27,350 bases of DNA from a virus, in IMG/VR virus record IMGVR_UViG_3300009158_000168, positions 1 through 27,350 of that record; one strand, 5' to 3'. Below are positions 1 to 7,005 of the stretch, one piece after another. Position numbers and translations under genes: made by a program. The notes below the pieces were generated by a model. The model saw nothing but the letters and a program-made list of their open reading frames with translations. It was not told the DNA's origin and ran no database searches. Position 1 is the stretch's first letter; each line of letters begins with the position of its first letter.

Positions 1-10
1 GCGCGGTCAT
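1..10 (-). CDS. start of next leftward gene, partial
   Basis: Three codons (M-T-A) are visible before the window edge. The ATG at 10-8 overlaps by one base the TGA stop of the preceding leftward gene, giving a TGATG junction typical of coupled translation. Nothing can be said about the product. It is listed because the overlap suggests that the leftward operon continues outside the window. Confidence 0.4.
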
Positions 11-543
11 CACTGGCCCCCCTTCTTTTGTTCCGCGATCATATCCATCATAGAGATACGTACCGGAGCGTTAGCGGGCCGTTCATAGTCCCAACCATCA
101 GCGATGAGATTGACAAGCTTATCGGTGACACGTTGAGACAACTCATCCGCAAAGGATCCGCGCCAGGTGTCATGCTCGCATGCCTGGTACCGGTAGCACT
201 GTACCGCGCCTAATGCGCGGGCCACTGTCACTAGATCACTGTCTACGCGCTGCCAGGTGTACGTTTCCGCGTAGTAGTTGCACATCTCAACGCCATCAGA
301 ATATCGACTAGCCAGTGAACGTACGTTAGCGTCGATCAGCTCGCGCCCTAGCGCGTCTGCTTCGGTCATGCTGCCGCGGGTCAAGTTGTACCCTTCGCGG
401 ATCTCAGTCTGCTCTACTAGCTCCGGATCTGTTGGGGGTACGCCGTAAGTGTAGACAGTGTGACCTAGTGTCCGGCTCCCCCAATCTACTAACACGCTCA
501 CCATAAGATCTATGGTGTCCTTATTTACTTGGTATGCACTCAT
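10..543 (-). CDS. conserved phage/plasmid protein of unknown function, 177 aa
   Basis: Soluble 177-residue protein with no membrane segment or signal peptide. The opening MSAYQVNKDTIDLMVS and the later stretch with Y-x-Y-Q-A-C-E (about residues 116-122) resemble a small protein family that I recall from phages and plasmids of several bacterial phyla, where the N-terminus begins M-S-x-Y and a Y-Q-x-C-E motif precedes a C-terminal helix. No function is established for it. The start is supported by a strong ribosome binding site (AAAGGGGG about 7 nt before the ATG). The gene has its own promoter just upstream and is the third gene of the leftward operon. The family call comes from memory of the motif, not from a search. 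Confidence 0.75.
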   Translation of the reverse strand: MSAYQVNKDTIDLMVSVLVDWGSRTLGHTVYTYGVPPTDPELVEQTEIREGYNLTRGSMTEADALGRELIDANVRSLASRYSDGVEMCNYYAETYTWQRVDSDLVTVARALGAVQCYRYQACEHDTWRGSFADELSQRVTDKLVNLIADGWDYERPANAPVRISMMDMIAEQKKGGQ

Positions 544-639
544 ACCGTTACCCCCTTTAAGGTATCTGGCCGGCAGACTTTGCCGGTCATAGCGTGCTAG
601 TAGGTCATGAACCTTTGCCGCCTACGCGGACTAGCACTA

Positions 640-660
640 GACAAGTGTAGAACACTTGCG
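640..660. promoter_or_regulatory. palindromic operator candidate
   Basis: Perfect inverted repeat CAAGTGT-aga-ACACTTG (642-658) covering the -10 of the promoter at 644-672. Its left arm extends to GACAAGTGT (640-648), the exact reverse complement of ACACTTGTC, which occurs twice more at the upstream operon promoter (1410-1418 and 1435-1443). A shared motif at both promoters of one operon is what a dimeric repressor would need. The binding protein is not in the window. Confidence 0.5.
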
Positions 661-672
661 CGGAATTGTCAA
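644..672 (-). promoter_or_regulatory. sigma70-type promoter of the 177-aa gene
   Basis: Read on the minus strand: -35 TTGACA (672-667), 17-nt spacer, -10 TACACT (649-644). The -35 is a perfect consensus hexamer, the spacing is ideal and the -10 matches 4 of 6. It lies immediately downstream of the stop of the ArdC-like gene and about 100 nt before the start at 543. The -10 is embedded in a palindrome, which suggests repression or activation at this site. Confidence 0.6.
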
Positions 673-673
673 G

Positions 674-1105
674 CTATGCCGGCACCCCGTCGAGATCCCG
701 CGCCAGGGTAGGACTATCTTCCGATAACACGTCCGTGTCTAGGACGTCGAACACATAGCGAACCGTGTACCCCACTCGCTTAGGATCACTATCCTGGCCG
801 GCGGCCTTGTCGCGTTTCATAATCGGCGCGAATATCGCATAGCCTTGCGAACCCTTGCGAACAATACGCCCGGCAGCGCGCCACTCATGGAACCCCGCTA
901 CCGCTTGCGGGAGATCCCGGTCACGTTCTAACGCTTGCGCGTAGATCATTGCCACATTCCGCCGGGAATACTTAGATAGCACTAATAACGCTAGGTCAAT
1001 ATCTGCCGGATTAGCTTGATCGAGATCATTAGCAGCTATGACTAATAGGTCTAACCTTGCGGCCCTATCGGCACGTTGAGTGTCTGTTAATACTTTGCGC
1101 GACAT
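674..1105 (-). CDS. ArdC-like N-terminal domain protein (anti-restriction / ssDNA-binding type)
   Basis: 143 residues that match the pattern of the ArdC N-terminal domain: a helical first half, then FHEWRAAGRIVRKGSQG (about 72-88) followed by Y-A-I-F-A-P (89-94), and GYTVRYVFDVLDT (about 112-124), corresponding to the family's W-R-x-x-G-R-x-V-x-K-G-x-x-G and Y-x-x-x-x-V-F-D signatures. In ArdC and related plasmid or phage proteins this domain binds single-stranded DNA and is associated with protection of incoming DNA from restriction. The usual C-terminal metallopeptidase part is absent here, so the protein is a stand-alone N-domain. It begins 2 nt after the stop of the 79-aa gene (TAG-tc-ATG), so the two are probably translationally coupled. 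Family assignment is confident from motifs; the anti-restriction role here is inferred. Confidence 0.75.
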   Translation of the reverse strand: MSRKVLTDTQRADRAARLDLLVIAANDLDQANPADIDLALLVLSKYSRRNVAMIYAQALERDRDLPQAVAGFHEWRAAGRIVRKGSQGYAIFAPIMKRDKAAGQDSDPKRVGYTVRYVFDVLDTDVLSEDSPTLARDLDGVPA

Positions 1106-1107
1106 GA

Positions 1108-1347
1108 CTAGAACTCCATTTCGCCGGAATGGGTGAAAAGGCCATCGATGCCAACAGTGTCAAAAGTAGCTAGGGTCACTGTCTGATCCATGCCCCACTC
1201 GCGGCCTAACATACGTTGCGCGTATTCTTCGGCCTGGCCCATATCTGAAAAATGCTTAGTAGCTGCTATGGCGTAGTAGTCGCTTAGTGTGACCCTTACG
1301 GTACCCACTGGCCGCGCTAGATCATTGTCTGGTGTTGTAGTTATCAT
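1108..1347 (-). CDS. hypothetical protein, 79 aa, first gene of leftward operon
   Basis: Small soluble protein without a recognised domain. The start at 1347 is supported by an AAGAGGGG ribosome binding site and by a full consensus promoter 45-75 nt upstream. It ends 2 nt before the ArdC-like gene. Being first in an operon with an ArdC-like protein and driven by a near-perfect sigma70 promoter, it is likely expressed early after infection. Its function is unknown. Confidence 0.65.
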   Translation of the reverse strand: MITTTPDNDLARPVGTVRVTLSDYYAIAATKHFSDMGQAEEYAQRMLGREWGMDQTVTLATFDTVGIDGLFTHSGEMEF

Positions 1348-1391
1348 TAGTTACCCCTCTTAGGTAGGCCGGAACTATTCCGGTATTAGTC

Positions 1392-1420
1392 ATAATAGGG
1401 AATCGTTTAACACTTGTCAA
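1392..1420 (-). promoter_or_regulatory. strong sigma70-type promoter of leftward operon
   Basis: On the minus strand: TTGACA (1420-1415), 17-nt spacer (1414-1398), TATTAT (1397-1392). The -35 is perfect and the -10 matches 5 of 6. It sits about 45 nt upstream of the first leftward gene. An ACACTTGTC motif (1410-1418) overlaps the -35, so binding there would block polymerase. This is the best canonical promoter in the window. Confidence 0.75.
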
Positions 1421-1446
1421 GCCCTAACTATGTGACACTTGTCACA
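1410..1446. promoter_or_regulatory. repeated operator candidate ACACTTGTC
   Basis: Two direct copies of ACACTTGTC, at 1410-1418 and 1435-1443, spaced 25 bp (about 2.4 helical turns). The second lies inside the inverted repeat TGTGAC-actt-GTCACA (1431-1446). A third copy in reverse orientation lies at 640-648. The first copy overlaps the -35 of the operon promoter. Confidence 0.45.
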
Positions 1447-1447
1447 G

Positions 1448-1711
1448 GATCAGGATCGAGATCAGGCCGGCACTAGATCACGATCACTACAAGATCCGGA
1501 CAAGATCACTACAACGTAGGCAACGTACCTAGTCCGGCACGAAAGTTGCGGGATAGTTTAACGATCAGGATCAGAAGATCCGGCACCTACATTCTAGATC
1601 CGGCATACATATAGGGGAGTAGATACGCCGGCAAGATCCGGATCAGGACACGCCGGAACCGGACACACGTCTAGTCCCCTCACGATCCGGACATGCCACA
1701 AGTATGACCGG
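1448..1711. repeat. GATC/CCGG-dense non-coding region
   Basis: Non-coding stretch with 14 GATC sites (from 1448 to 1687) and 11 CCGG sites (from 1467 to 1711). About one GATC would be expected by chance in this length. The two motifs often fuse into GATCCGG, which occurs at 1493, 1577, 1597, 1635 and 1684, and GATCAGGATC occurs at 1448 and 1563. No open frame of note crosses it. Clusters of short sites in a divergent intergenic region are typical of replication origins or multi-copy protein-binding regions; dense methylation targets are another possibility. Function not demonstrated. Confidence 0.6.
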
Positions 1712-2284
1712 ACCTATGCCGAGCCACCCCCCCATGTATAGGTATGTAATGAGACAGGTATGTTCTCACTCTTTTGCTGTGTGTGTGGTCTGGTTGACTA
1801 CGGTGTGTGGTGGTTGACCACTCTAGGTGGTGTTGTACGGTTCGGGTGGTGGTTTACCAGCTGTTGATCACCGGCTTTAGTTGGCATGGAAGAAAAAGAA
1901 AAACTCACCGACTTGGACCCGCATCGTGACATCGTGACATCACTTCTTTGCAAACAACCGCTGGCGTAGCCAAGGGCGTTAGCCGCCGCAGGCGGAACCA
2001 GATCGTGACAGTCTTGGTTTAGCTCCCCCCACAGTTTAGATACCAAAGTGATACCAAGGTCGCCGTAGCCAAATTGTTTTAGCCGACACCGGAAGGTTTA
2101 ATGAGATGACGTTCATTACGCTGCTTGAATCTCTTACGCAATAGGATCAATAATTACATAACGGTATTGTCTGATTGCAGGATTCATCTACCCCAGTTCC
2201 CTGGTGTGAAATGTCCCGCAACATGCAACAGTTGTACGACCATGCCTGCCTTGACGCTATCCCAGCGTGGAGGACTTGATGAAG
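1712..2284. other. intergenic region with a G/T-rich direct repeat
   Basis: No convincing gene. 1771-1860 is strongly G/T-biased on the plus strand and contains an imperfect direct repeat: GTGTGTGGT followed by GGTTGAC at 1781-1798 and again at 1803-1818. Short inverted repeats lie at 1750-1768 (TGAGA/TCTCA) and 1983-1995 (CCGCC/GGCGG). ATCGTGAC occurs in tandem near 1924-1939 and once more near 2003. Weak promoter-like hexamers TTGAAT (2125) and AATAAT (2149) are present. Small frames inside it lack ribosome binding sites and look accidental. Confidence 0.4.
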
Positions 2285-2315
2285 TTGACATTATCGTAGC
2301 ACATGGTGTTAGTGT
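2285..2315 (+). promoter_or_regulatory. promoter with extended -10, probably leaderless transcript
   Basis: TTGACA (2285-2290), 19-nt spacer, and TGT-TAGTGT (2307-2315) with the TG of an extended -10. The ATG at 2323 follows only 7 nt behind the -10, so the transcript would begin at or within a base or two of the start codon. This fits the lack of any ribosome binding site before 2323. It is the only right-hand promoter here with a perfect -35. Confidence 0.5.
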
Positions 2316-2322
2316 TTCCACT

Positions 2323-2481
2323 ATGAAATCTAAACCTGTTTGGGAAAAACCAAACCCTAAAAAGAAATCAACACCGTTATCTTCTGCACAGAAGGCTTCT
2401 GCGAAAGCTAGTGCTAAGAAGGCTGGTAGGCCGTATCCGAACCTGATTGATAATATGGCTGCTTCACGGAAGAAGAAGTAA
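2323..2481 (+). CDS. small Lys-rich phage protein, 52 aa
   Basis: Very basic 52-residue protein with Lys/Ala/Ser-rich low-complexity sequence in the middle and the ending GRPYPNLIDNMAASRKKK. I recall this R-P-Y-P-N-L-x-D-N-M-A ending from small proteins next to terminase genes in many uncultured aquatic phages; no function is known. A longer reading frame opens upstream with a TTG at 2125, but its first part lacks the composition of the rest and has no ribosome binding site, so the ATG at 2323 behind the leaderless-type promoter is preferred. The stop overlaps the next start (TAATG). Confidence 0.6.
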   Translation: MKSKPVWEKPNPKKKSTPLSSAQKASAKASAKKAGRPYPNLIDNMAASRKKK

Positions 2482-2747
2482 TGCCTGCAAAGAAAGATCC
2501 ACGTTTGGAACGGGCAGGGGTTTCTGGTTATAACAAACCAAAAGCTACTCCTAATAATCCAACTAAATCTCATGTGGTTGTAGCCAAAGTTGGGGATCAA
2601 GTTAAACTGATTCGGTTTGGTCAGCAAGGGGTTAAGGGTTCACCGGATGGGTCTGCAAGGAATGAAGCGTTTAAAGCTCGCCATGCAAAAAATATTGCTA
2701 AAGGTAAATTGTCTGCTGCTTACTGGGCAAACAAAGTTAAGTGGTAG
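2481..2747 (+). CDS. small basic phage protein, 88 aa
   Basis: 88-residue basic protein. The second half, F-G-Q-Q-G-V-K-G-S-P and then FKARHAKNIAKGKLSAAYWA (about 65-84), matches a highly conserved ending found in small proteins of many aquatic phages, usually close to terminase or structural genes. Its role is unknown; basic charge suggests contact with nucleic acid. The ATG overlaps the previous stop (TAATG), and its own stop TAG (2745-2747) forms the first three bases of the candidate -10 box of the terminase promoter. Confidence 0.7.
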   Translation: MPAKKDPRLERAGVSGYNKPKATPNNPTKSHVVVAKVGDQVKLIRFGQQGVKGSPDGSARNEAFKARHAKNIAKGKLSAAYWANKVKW

Positions 2748-2750
2748 AAT
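2742..2750 (+). promoter_or_regulatory. extended -10 box before terminase
   Basis: TGG-TAGAAT (2742-2750), an extended -10 with 5 of 6 matches to TATAAT and no good -35. The terminase ATG follows after 9 nt and has no ribosome binding site, so a leaderless or near-leaderless transcript is likely. The box overlaps the stop codon of the upstream gene. Confidence 0.45.
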
Positions 2751-2759
2751 AAACCCAGT

Positions 2760-4730
2760 ATGGGAACAAAAAGAGCTGTCCCAATTCAGGACAAAGCCAA
2801 GTTCTTTGCTTTAATAGCTTCAGGACGAAACATTAAAGATGCCTGTGCCGAGACAGGGGTTCATGTCAATACGGGTTCCCGCTGGTTGAAACGAGCCAAA
2901 GAGCTAGAAGCGAACCGTAAAGAAGCAAACCATAAAGCCAACACGGGTGCAGGTAACGGTGGTCGCCAAGAACGTGCGCACATGGACTTCATGGACACCA
3001 TTGACTTGCCATCTGCTATTCCGCATGACATGCTTTGTGAGGAAGCCCTTCGAGGGTTGGAAGATTTTGATTATTTTCGCCGGCGATATTTAGGGCGTGT
3101 CCCAAGTCCGTGGCAAGTAGAAGCTGCGTTGACTCTTGTTAAACTATTGGAGTCCGAAGAAAAAGAATTCGTTGTTCTTAACGTTCCTCCAGGTGCGGGC
3201 AAATCCACTTTGTTCCATGATGTTGCTGTGTGGGCGATAGTTCGCAACCGGCGTGTGCGTGTAATGATTGGGTCCGTGTCGCAGAATATGGCGAAGATGT
3301 ATTCCCGTCGTATTCGTGAAACGCTCGAAAGGGTTTCCCCAATTCTCCCTGATCCGATGATGGTTCAAAAGGGGTTAGCAATAGATGCAGAAGGATGTTT
3401 AACAATTGACTATGGAAGATTCAAACCAGTGGACAAAGGTGCCTTATGGCGGGCAGAAGAATTTGTCGTCGAACAACTTGACGGAAACGGGTTGGACAAC
3501 AAAGAGCCAACTGTACGTGCCTACGGAATTGAAGCAGAATTCATCGGACACCGAGCCGACCTCTGCCTTTTTGACGACGTTGCCTCACCAGATAACGCCC
3601 GTGAAAGCGTCGCAAGGGATAAATTACTTGAACGTTGGGATGGAGTTGCAGAAGCACGTTGCGACCCAGGTGGTTTACTGGCTGTTGTTGGACAGAGACT
3701 CGGATCTGGAGATCTCTACGCCCATTGCCTCTCAAAAGAAACCTACGACATTGAAGAAGACATCAGTTATGACGGGTCAGATGTTGAAACTCCTGAAGAT
3801 GTTCAACAAGGTCAACCTGTCCGGCAGAAGAAATACCGCCAAATAATCTATAAAGCCTATTATGAGGAACTAGACACAGGTAAAGAGTCCCGTTCATTCA
3901 AATCCCTGCCATACCCCGACGGTCCCCTGCTAGATCCCCGTCGTTTGCCGTGGAAAGACCTGTCATTTATTCGATACTCCAAACCTGACCTGTTTAACGT
4001 GGTGTATCAGCAAGAAGACCTTGATCTTGACACCCGACTGGTACACCGAACGTGGATTACTGGTGGGTTAGGACCAGATGGGGTTGACTATCCAGGCTGT
4101 ATAGATAACCACCGTCAACCTGGGCATATCCCTGAAGGTTTAGCCCACCCGTGGATCAGTATCGTAGCTGTAGACCCCAGCCCTACAATGTTTTGGGCTT
4201 TTGTATGGATCATCTACCAGCCTCAAACAAACCTTTATCACGTAGTGGATATCGAGCGTGTCAAATTATCCGCTGAAGAAGTCCTTGGATACGACACCAT
4301 GACCAGTCAATACTCTGGGCTGATGGACGAATGGCAAGAACGGTCATACCAAATGGGTTATCCCATCTCTCACTGGGTTGTAGAGATCAACGCAGCCCAA
4401 CGGTTCCTTTTAGCCCACGACTTTGTACGCAAATGGCAAGCCCTACATAGAGTCAATGTGATACCACATACCACTAGCCGAAATAAACTAGATGAATCCC
4501 TTGGTGTTGAGGCTTTACTGCCAGCGGTCATTCGTTCAGGGGCTTTACGCCTACCTTCCATGAGTGGTAACTGGAAAACTTTGGCAGCTACAGACGAGTT
4601 AACTAAATGGGCTAGAGATAAAAAAAGCGGCACAGACATTGTTATGGCTTTGTGGATGGCAATTTTGAACCTGCCAAACCTAACACAAGCAAAGGCTCCA
4701 CCACGGCAATGGCGACCAAAATGGCTATGA
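2760..4730 (+). CDS. terL: terminase large subunit with fused N-terminal HTH
   Basis: ATP-driven DNA packaging motor and nuclease. Residues about 12-50 form a helix-turn-helix (ACAETGVHVNTGSRWLKRA) of the kind found in small terminase subunits or other DNA-binding domains; no separate small terminase gene is seen nearby. The ATPase has Walker A PPGAGKST (143-150), Walker B LCLFDD (268-273) and the following VGQRLGSGDLY (310-320), equivalent to the coupling motif. The C-terminal RNase H-like nuclease has its three acids at D472 (AVDPSP), E542 (VVEINA) and D626 (TDIVMALWMA). All key residues are present and 656 residues is a normal length for a fused form. The start follows from the leaderless-type promoter at 2742-2750. 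Confidence 0.95.
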   Translation: MGTKRAVPIQDKAKFFALIASGRNIKDACAETGVHVNTGSRWLKRAKELEANRKEANHKANTGAGNGGRQERAHMDFMDTIDLPSAIPHDMLCEEALRGLEDFDYFRRRYLGRVPSPWQVEAALTLVKLLESEEKEFVVLNVPPGAGKSTLFHDVAVWAIVRNRRVRVMIGSVSQNMAKMYSRRIRETLERVSPILPDPMMVQKGLAIDAEGCLTIDYGRFKPVDKGALWRAEEFVVEQLDGNGLDNKEPTVRAYGIEAEFIGHRADLCLFDDVASPDNARESVARDKLLERWDGVAEARCDPGGLLAVVGQRLGSGDLYAHCLSKETYDIEEDISYDGSDVETPEDVQQGQPVRQKKYRQIIYKAYYEELDTGKESRSFKSLPYPDGPLLDPRRLPWKDLSFIRYSKPDLFNVVYQQEDLDLDTRLVHRTWITGGLGPDGVDYPGCIDNHRQPGHIPEGLAHPWISIVAVDPSPTMFWAFVWIIYQPQTNLYHVVDIERVKLSAEEVLGYDTMTSQYSGLMDEWQERSYQMGYPISHWVVEINAAQRFLLAHDFVRKWQALHRVNVIPHTTSRNKLDESLGVEALLPAVIRSGALRLPSMSGNWKTLAATDELTKWARDKKSGTDIVMALWMAILNLPNLTQAKAPPRQWRPKWL

Positions 4731-4732
4731 TG

Positions 4733-4741
4733 TGTTATCGT
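4733..4741 (+). promoter_or_regulatory. extended -10 box before portal gene
   Basis: TGT-TATCGT (4733-4741) in the 38-nt gap between terminase and portal. It leaves a leader of roughly 20 nt that includes the portal ribosome binding site (AAAGGTGA, 4758-4765). A second box GGC-TATGAT (4724-4732) sits just in front. No -35 is evident. Confidence 0.35.
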
Positions 4742-4768
4742 TGCATTGTTTGTAACCAAAGGTGACGC

Positions 4769-6607
4769 ATGAAATCAGTTGAAGAAATCGTTGATCTATA
4801 CAGAGAGCGTCTTGAAGCGCAAGGTCCGATTCTCAATCAAATGCGGGAAGTACGCCGCCTAGCTAACGGTGATGTTGTTGTCCCTCTTAATGAACTTGAC
4901 CGTTCAGCTCGTTCTTCTGTAGCTAACCTACTGGTTCAGGGTCTAGATCAAATGTCTATGCGTGTCGCATCTACCATGCCGTCGCCTTATTTCCCTGCAA
5001 TGCGTGAAGGACAGGATCGTTCTATGCAACTTGCTCGTGACCGGAAGCGGGCAATGCTTGCCATTTGGGATCAGAACCGCATGAACATGAAGATGCGTCG
5101 CCGTGCTAGGCACTTACTTGCATACAGCAACTCGCCTATTTTTATTAAACCCAACTTTGATAAGCACATCCCTGAATGGCAGCTTCGCAACCCGCTTGAT
5201 ACCTTCCCTGCGCCGACCATAGATATTGACAACCCAGTCCCAGATAACTGCATCTTCACATACGCACGAACATACCGTTGGTTAACCCAAAACTATGGCG
5301 ACAAAGTAAACGGAATCCTTCGTGTAGGGCAACCATCGTGGGACACAATGTTCAAAATCCTTGAATACGTCTGCGACAACGAAGTAGTTACCTGTGTTAT
5401 CGGATCTGAAAAAGGGATGGCGATGGAATCGGGCGCACCATTCATGGGTTCCCACGTTGTTGAACTAGAACGAATCAGCAACAAAACAGGTATGCCACTT
5501 GTAGTAGTGCCACAACGCATCACCCTTGACAAGCCACACGGACAATTCGACGGTCTAATGGGTATGTACTACACCCGTGCAAGATTGCAAGCTCTCACCG
5601 AAATAGCTATTGAGCGTGGAATCTTCCCAGATGAATACCTCATTGCCCGCCCAGGTGAAAACCCAGAGATTATTCAGATTGCTGATGGTAAAACAGGGCA
5701 ACTTGGTGTTGTTAAAGGTGGAGATATTCAGGTACAAAACATCTCACCTGGATACAAAACAGACGTAGCTCTTGACCGTCTTGAACGCCAAGAACGCCTC
5801 GAAGGTTCTATCCCAGCAGAGTTCGGTGGAGAATCAGGCACCAACATCCGTACTGGTCGCCGTGGAGAAAACATCCTCGCAGCAACAGTTGACTTCCGTG
5901 TACAAGAAGCCCAAGATTTGTTCGCTTCGTCAATGGTTGAAGAAGACAAGATTGCTATCGGAATCGAAAAAGCCTATTGGGGTAGCTACTCCAAATCATT
6001 CTTTGTTTCAGGAATGGGTGGTGGAGTCAAGGACTACACACCAAACAAACTATGGGAAACAGACTTCCATTATGTTTCATACTCCGCAGCCGGTTCAGAT
6101 GTGAACAACCTCATCGTCGGTCTTGGTCAGCGTCTTGGTACAGGACTTATGTCTAAAGAATCAGCTCGTGAAGCAGACCCACTTATCGCAGATCCAGAGA
6201 TGGAAAAAGACCGCATCGTTGCTGAAGGAATCGAAGCTGCATTGTTGTCTTCTATTCAGGCACAAGCCGCAGATCCGAACGGTCCATACCAGCCAGACGA
6301 CCTTGCGTACATTGCTGAACAGGTTGGTTCTAACAAGATGTCGCTTCCTGAAGCAATCATGTCTGCACAGAAACGTGCGCAAGCACGACAAGCAACACCT
6401 GCCCCTGCCGGCGCACCAGAAACAATGCCAGGTCTTGCACCACCAGGCATGGGAGCCGAACAACCAGCAGGTCCTCCGACTGGAGCTGGCGGTCCACCTT
6501 CGCTAGAATCATTACTAGGTCAACTAGGTGGTGGCGCAGGTGCAGCTGCACAGCCACAATCACCAGGTGGAGTAATGGCACTTGCTAATAGTCTTGGAGG
6601 GGCATAA
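4769..6607 (+). CDS. portal protein
   Basis: Forms the twelve-fold ring at one capsid vertex through which DNA enters and leaves and to which the tail attaches. Support comes from position directly after the terminase, the 612-residue length and the sequence style: N-terminal helices (SVEEIVDLYRERLEAQ), a membrane-free alpha/beta core with the order LxNPLDTFPAP near residue 146, and a long acidic helix in the second half. The last 65 residues or so are Pro/Gly/Ala/Gln-rich and probably disordered. I recognise it as the portal type of uncultured actinobacterial phages rather than from a single diagnostic motif. A ribosome binding site AAAGGTGA precedes the ATG. Confidence 0.8.
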   Translation: MKSVEEIVDLYRERLEAQGPILNQMREVRRLANGDVVVPLNELDRSARSSVANLLVQGLDQMSMRVASTMPSPYFPAMREGQDRSMQLARDRKRAMLAIWDQNRMNMKMRRRARHLLAYSNSPIFIKPNFDKHIPEWQLRNPLDTFPAPTIDIDNPVPDNCIFTYARTYRWLTQNYGDKVNGILRVGQPSWDTMFKILEYVCDNEVVTCVIGSEKGMAMESGAPFMGSHVVELERISNKTGMPLVVVPQRITLDKPHGQFDGLMGMYYTRARLQALTEIAIERGIFPDEYLIARPGENPEIIQIADGKTGQLGVVKGGDIQVQNISPGYKTDVALDRLERQERLEGSIPAEFGGESGTNIRTGRRGENILAATVDFRVQEAQDLFASSMVEEDKIAIGIEKAYWGSYSKSFFVSGMGGGVKDYTPNKLWETDFHYVSYSAAGSDVNNLIVGLGQRLGTGLMSKESAREADPLIADPEMEKDRIVAEGIEAALLSSIQAQAADPNGPYQPDDLAYIAEQVGSNKMSLPEAIMSAQKRAQARQATPAPAGAPETMPGLAPPGMGAEQPAGPPTGAGGPPSLESLLGQLGGGAGAAAQPQSPGGVMALANSLGGA

Positions 6608-6609
6608 CA

Positions 6610-7005
6610 ATGGCTAAGGATTATCCAAATCGTTCAGATCTTCGAGGGGGGAAAATGCCAAAAATGGTTGCAACAGGACAAACATACGGTGAAGCAGGAA
6701 AGCAAATGGCTGCACAATCTGCTGTACCAATGGGTCCATCACCAATGTCTAACGCAATTCCACAGGCACCACCAGCTCAACCAGGTTCACTTGGTGCGTT
6801 AAACCGCCCAACTGAACGCCCTAACGAACTAGCAACACTTGGTTCAATGGTAGGACCTGGACCTGGACCCGAAGCATTAGGCGCACGACCAACAGTTCCG
6901 GTCACAGGTTCAAAAGAAGACATGGTTGAACGTGTACGAGCCATTGCAGATTCGTATCCTTCCCCTGTTTTGTTGATGTTCCTTGCCGAACTTGAAAGGT
7001 CTTAA
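6610..7005 (+). CDS. hypothetical protein between portal and internal proteins, 131 aa
   Basis: 131 residues. The N-terminal half is rich in Pro, Met, Gln and Gly (disordered), including PNRSDLRGG and GQTYGEAGKQMAAQSAVPMG; the last 30 residues are predicted helical (MVERVRAIADSYPSPVLLMF). Proteins of this appearance are often found after the portal gene in uncultured aquatic phages, without known function. GGAGGGG at 6596-6602 provides a good ribosome binding site, and the stop overlaps the next start (TAATG). It may be a minor head or neck component. Confidence 0.7.
   Translation: MAKDYPNRSDLRGGKMPKMVATGQTYGEAGKQMAAQSAVPMGPSPMSNAIPQAPPAQPGSLGALNRPTERPNELATLGSMVGPGPGPEALGARPTVPVTGSKEDMVERVRAIADSYPSPVLLMFLAELERS

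Noticed and set aside
1886-1969. 27-codon plus-strand frame starting ATGGAAGAA
   Set aside because: Too short, no ribosome binding site or promoter at the right distance and no recognised motif.
1798-2046. 82-aa frame on the minus strand
   Set aside because: It would begin with TTG without a ribosome binding site, and its composition follows from the G/T-rich plus strand; no family features.
2125-2322. Upstream extension of the 52-aa gene from a TTG at 2125
   Set aside because: No ribosome binding site, and the extra residues lack the composition of the conserved part; a good promoter stands directly before the ATG at 2323.
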